The position numbers and the translations under genes are program-made. Positions 33,436 through 34,415 of a DNA stretch of 34,415 nucleotides are shown in pieces. Under the pieces are notes generated by a model. The model worked only from the letters and a program-made list of their open reading frames with translations. It searched no databases and was not told where the DNA came from. Position 1 is the stretch's first letter. Each line of letters starts with the position of its first letter. The DNA is from Polynucleobacter sp. JS-Safj-400b-B2 (GTDB taxonomy: Bacteria > Pseudomonadota > Gammaproteobacteria > Burkholderiales > Burkholderiaceae). The stretch covers positions 1 to 34,415 of the forward strand of contig NZ_JACVPJ010000018.1 in NCBI RefSeq assembly GCF_018881975.1. Direction: 5' to 3'.

Positions 33436-34058
33436 ATGAGCAATTCTGATTACTACCTTACTAAGGAATCCAAGCAAGTTCGCAGTCAGGTACGCGTCGA
33501 GAAAATACTTGATGCAGTCGAGGATTTAACGGTCCAGACTCCATCGAAAAAGATCGACGTCCAGTCGATAGCCAAAAAGGCTTTTATCTCAGTTGGAGCG
33601 ATATATCACCACTTCCCTTCTGTAGATAGTATCTTTGCAAGTTTGTTAATACGAAAAGTTCGCCGAAGACTAAATTCATTAATTACATTACTAGAAGGTC
33701 TAGGGCCTGAAGTGACCCTAGATATGGCTGCTGACAATATGATTGACCAAACATTTGCTGAGTGGAATCAAAAGCCAATAGCAGCTAAAAAAGAGACTCT
33801 GTCCTTGTACTATCAAAATGCAAGCAAACCAGAGTTCTTTTCCTCCTATTCTAAGGTTTTGTATCCGTACGTTAGAGCCTTTATTCAGCGCAACACTTCC
33901 GGAACCATACGCGATATTTCTGAAGAGGAGTGGCCGTTCCTTAACCGAACATCTCTAACCGCAATAATCACCCCTTTTTGGAAGAAAATCCCATTGCCGG
34001 CACCCAGGCTCACAAGACTATAGTTAAAGACATTGTGCTGCGCATCTATTCAAAGTAG
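33436..34058 (+). pseudogene. TetR/AcrR-family regulator, frameshifted near the C-terminus
   Basis: Residues 1-65 form a TetR helix-turn-helix: RVEKILDAVEDL then IDVQSIAKKAFISVGAIYHHFPSVDSIF, followed by a helical sensor domain. In the native frame the protein ends at 34023 after 195 aa with a proline-rich tail (WKKIPLPAPRLTRL). Adding one base in the C4T5 run at about 33971-33979 gives FLEENPIAGTQAHKTIVKDI and VLRIYSK to a stop at 34056-34058. That reads like a normal TetR ending of about 208 aa. A one-base loss or a sequencing error is likely. It is divergent from the secretion operon and is its probable repressor. Confidence 0.8.
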
Positions 34059-34290
34059 TTCCCGATGTCATGAAGAGGCCAGGTCGAACACAATAAGGTT
34101 GAGCCTTCAGCTGTGTATTTTTACTTGAAACTACTCCATCAGGCCGAGCTGTTTAGAGATCAATTTGGTAGCTTGAACCATCTCAAAAGCAGTTGTATTA
34201 GCTGGACTCAAGTCATTACCCGAGTCTATGGCTTCTTTTTACACTACAGAGTGTTGCAACCCACGGCTTTCAAATGTCAATTAATAGCCT
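34059..34290. other. Gene-free stretch before the IS30 element
   Basis: No convincing gene is seen. One plus-strand frame (34113-34331) has no ribosome site or recognisable domain and crosses the IS end. On the minus strand, TKLISKQLGLME, a stop, then FQVKIHS near 34110-34165 is reminiscent of a LuxR-type helix-turn-helix. It could be a decayed gene fragment or chance. Confidence 0.4.
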
Positions 34291-34415
34291 TGAATTCAAC
34301 TGATCGATGCAACACACTACAAACTGCGTAAGCAAAAGGAGTGTTGCTCATGAAACAACGGCCCCGAATCTATTACACGGCCACCCAGAAGGCTTTAATG
34401 TGGGAACGCTGGCAA
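34291..34415 (+). mobile_element. IS30-family insertion sequence, left end only
   Basis: TGAATTCAACTGATCGATGC followed by AACA at 34291-34314 resembles the IS30 left inverted repeat, recalled from the family. A transposase start follows about 36 bases later. The element continues past the right edge, so the other end and the target duplication are unseen. Confidence 0.65.
34350..34415 (+). CDS. IS30-family transposase, N-terminus (partial)
   Basis: ATG at 34350-34352, with AGGAG about 10 bases upstream, opens a frame of 22 residues up to the edge: MKQRPRIYYTATQKA then LMWERWQ. This is the characteristic start of a proteobacterial IS30-family transposase of the type MKQRPRIYYT...K.LMW.RW, whose N-terminal part binds the inverted repeats. 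Whether the gene is complete cannot be seen. Confidence 0.85.
   Translation, partial: MKQRPRIYYTATQKALMWERWQ

Noticed and set aside
34248..34270. AGTGTTGCAACCCACGG as a right end of another IS30 copy
   Set aside because: The match to the IS30 repeat stops after about eight bases, and the DNA to its left is not IS-like.
34113..34331. 72-codon plus-strand frame near the right edge
   Set aside because: It has no ribosome site, no recognisable domain, and runs through the IS30 inverted repeat.
1..34415. CRISPR arrays or ribosomal RNA genes
   Set aside because: No regularly spaced repeats and no rRNA-like sequence are seen.

Overview
The window looks like a chromosome segment from a freshwater Burkholderiales bacterium, most likely Polynucleobacter or a close relative. 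The grounds are a short phasin, an OsmC-YcaO fusion, a CRY-DASH photolyase, an ergothioneine cluster and a pqi operon, set at moderate-to-low GC with dense spacing and many short overlaps between genes. The genus is recalled from family knowledge, not from a database search. Both edges cut into insertion sequences: an IS3-family (IS150-like) end at 1-111 on the minus strand, and an IS30-family start at about 34291-34415 on the plus strand.

Left part (155-8398), mostly minus strand. It holds a phasin with a recognisable promoter, a nitroreductase broken by a G9 homopolymer, an OsmC-YcaO protein, a CRY-DASH photolyase abutting a DnaQ-like exonuclease/GIY-YIG nuclease, an Rrf2-like regulator, a small membrane protein, a DUF2244 protein and a 49-aa small protein. 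Photolyase and nuclease suggest a UV-damage module.

Middle part (8528-22884). On the plus strand come LON-domain, MpaB-like and DUF4149 genes, then AlkB-like, FAD oxidoreductase, FolB and a secreted histidine phosphatase. After a bicupin, an SDR and a DUF427 gene comes an ergothioneine operon: egtD, egtB, a MalY-like PLP C-S lyase in the EgtE position, and a DsbA/FrnE-like protein. On the minus strand follows pqiA1-pqiA2-pqiB-pqiC, an intermembrane lipid transport system with PqiA split in two. DNA repair, thiol-antioxidant and envelope functions suit a sunlit aerobic habitat (inference).

Right part (22977-34415), accessory. Two diverged copies of a tRNA-Met 3'-half plus its terminator lie at 22981-23056 and 25916-25993. 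They bracket a segment carrying speG, a DASS anion transporter and a small ion channel. The right copy is cut at the anticodon loop, as in a tyrosine-recombinase attachment site. Beyond it lies a type I secretion operon on the minus strand: a small exported protein, an ABC transporter with a degenerate C39 domain, HlyD and TolC. The last gene is a 592-aa multi-modular GH18 chitinase without a Sec signal, the evident export substrate. A divergent TetR-type regulator is frameshifted near its end, and an IS30 element follows. I read this as a mobile chitin-use module inserted at a tRNA-Met locus. This is the most interesting system in the window.
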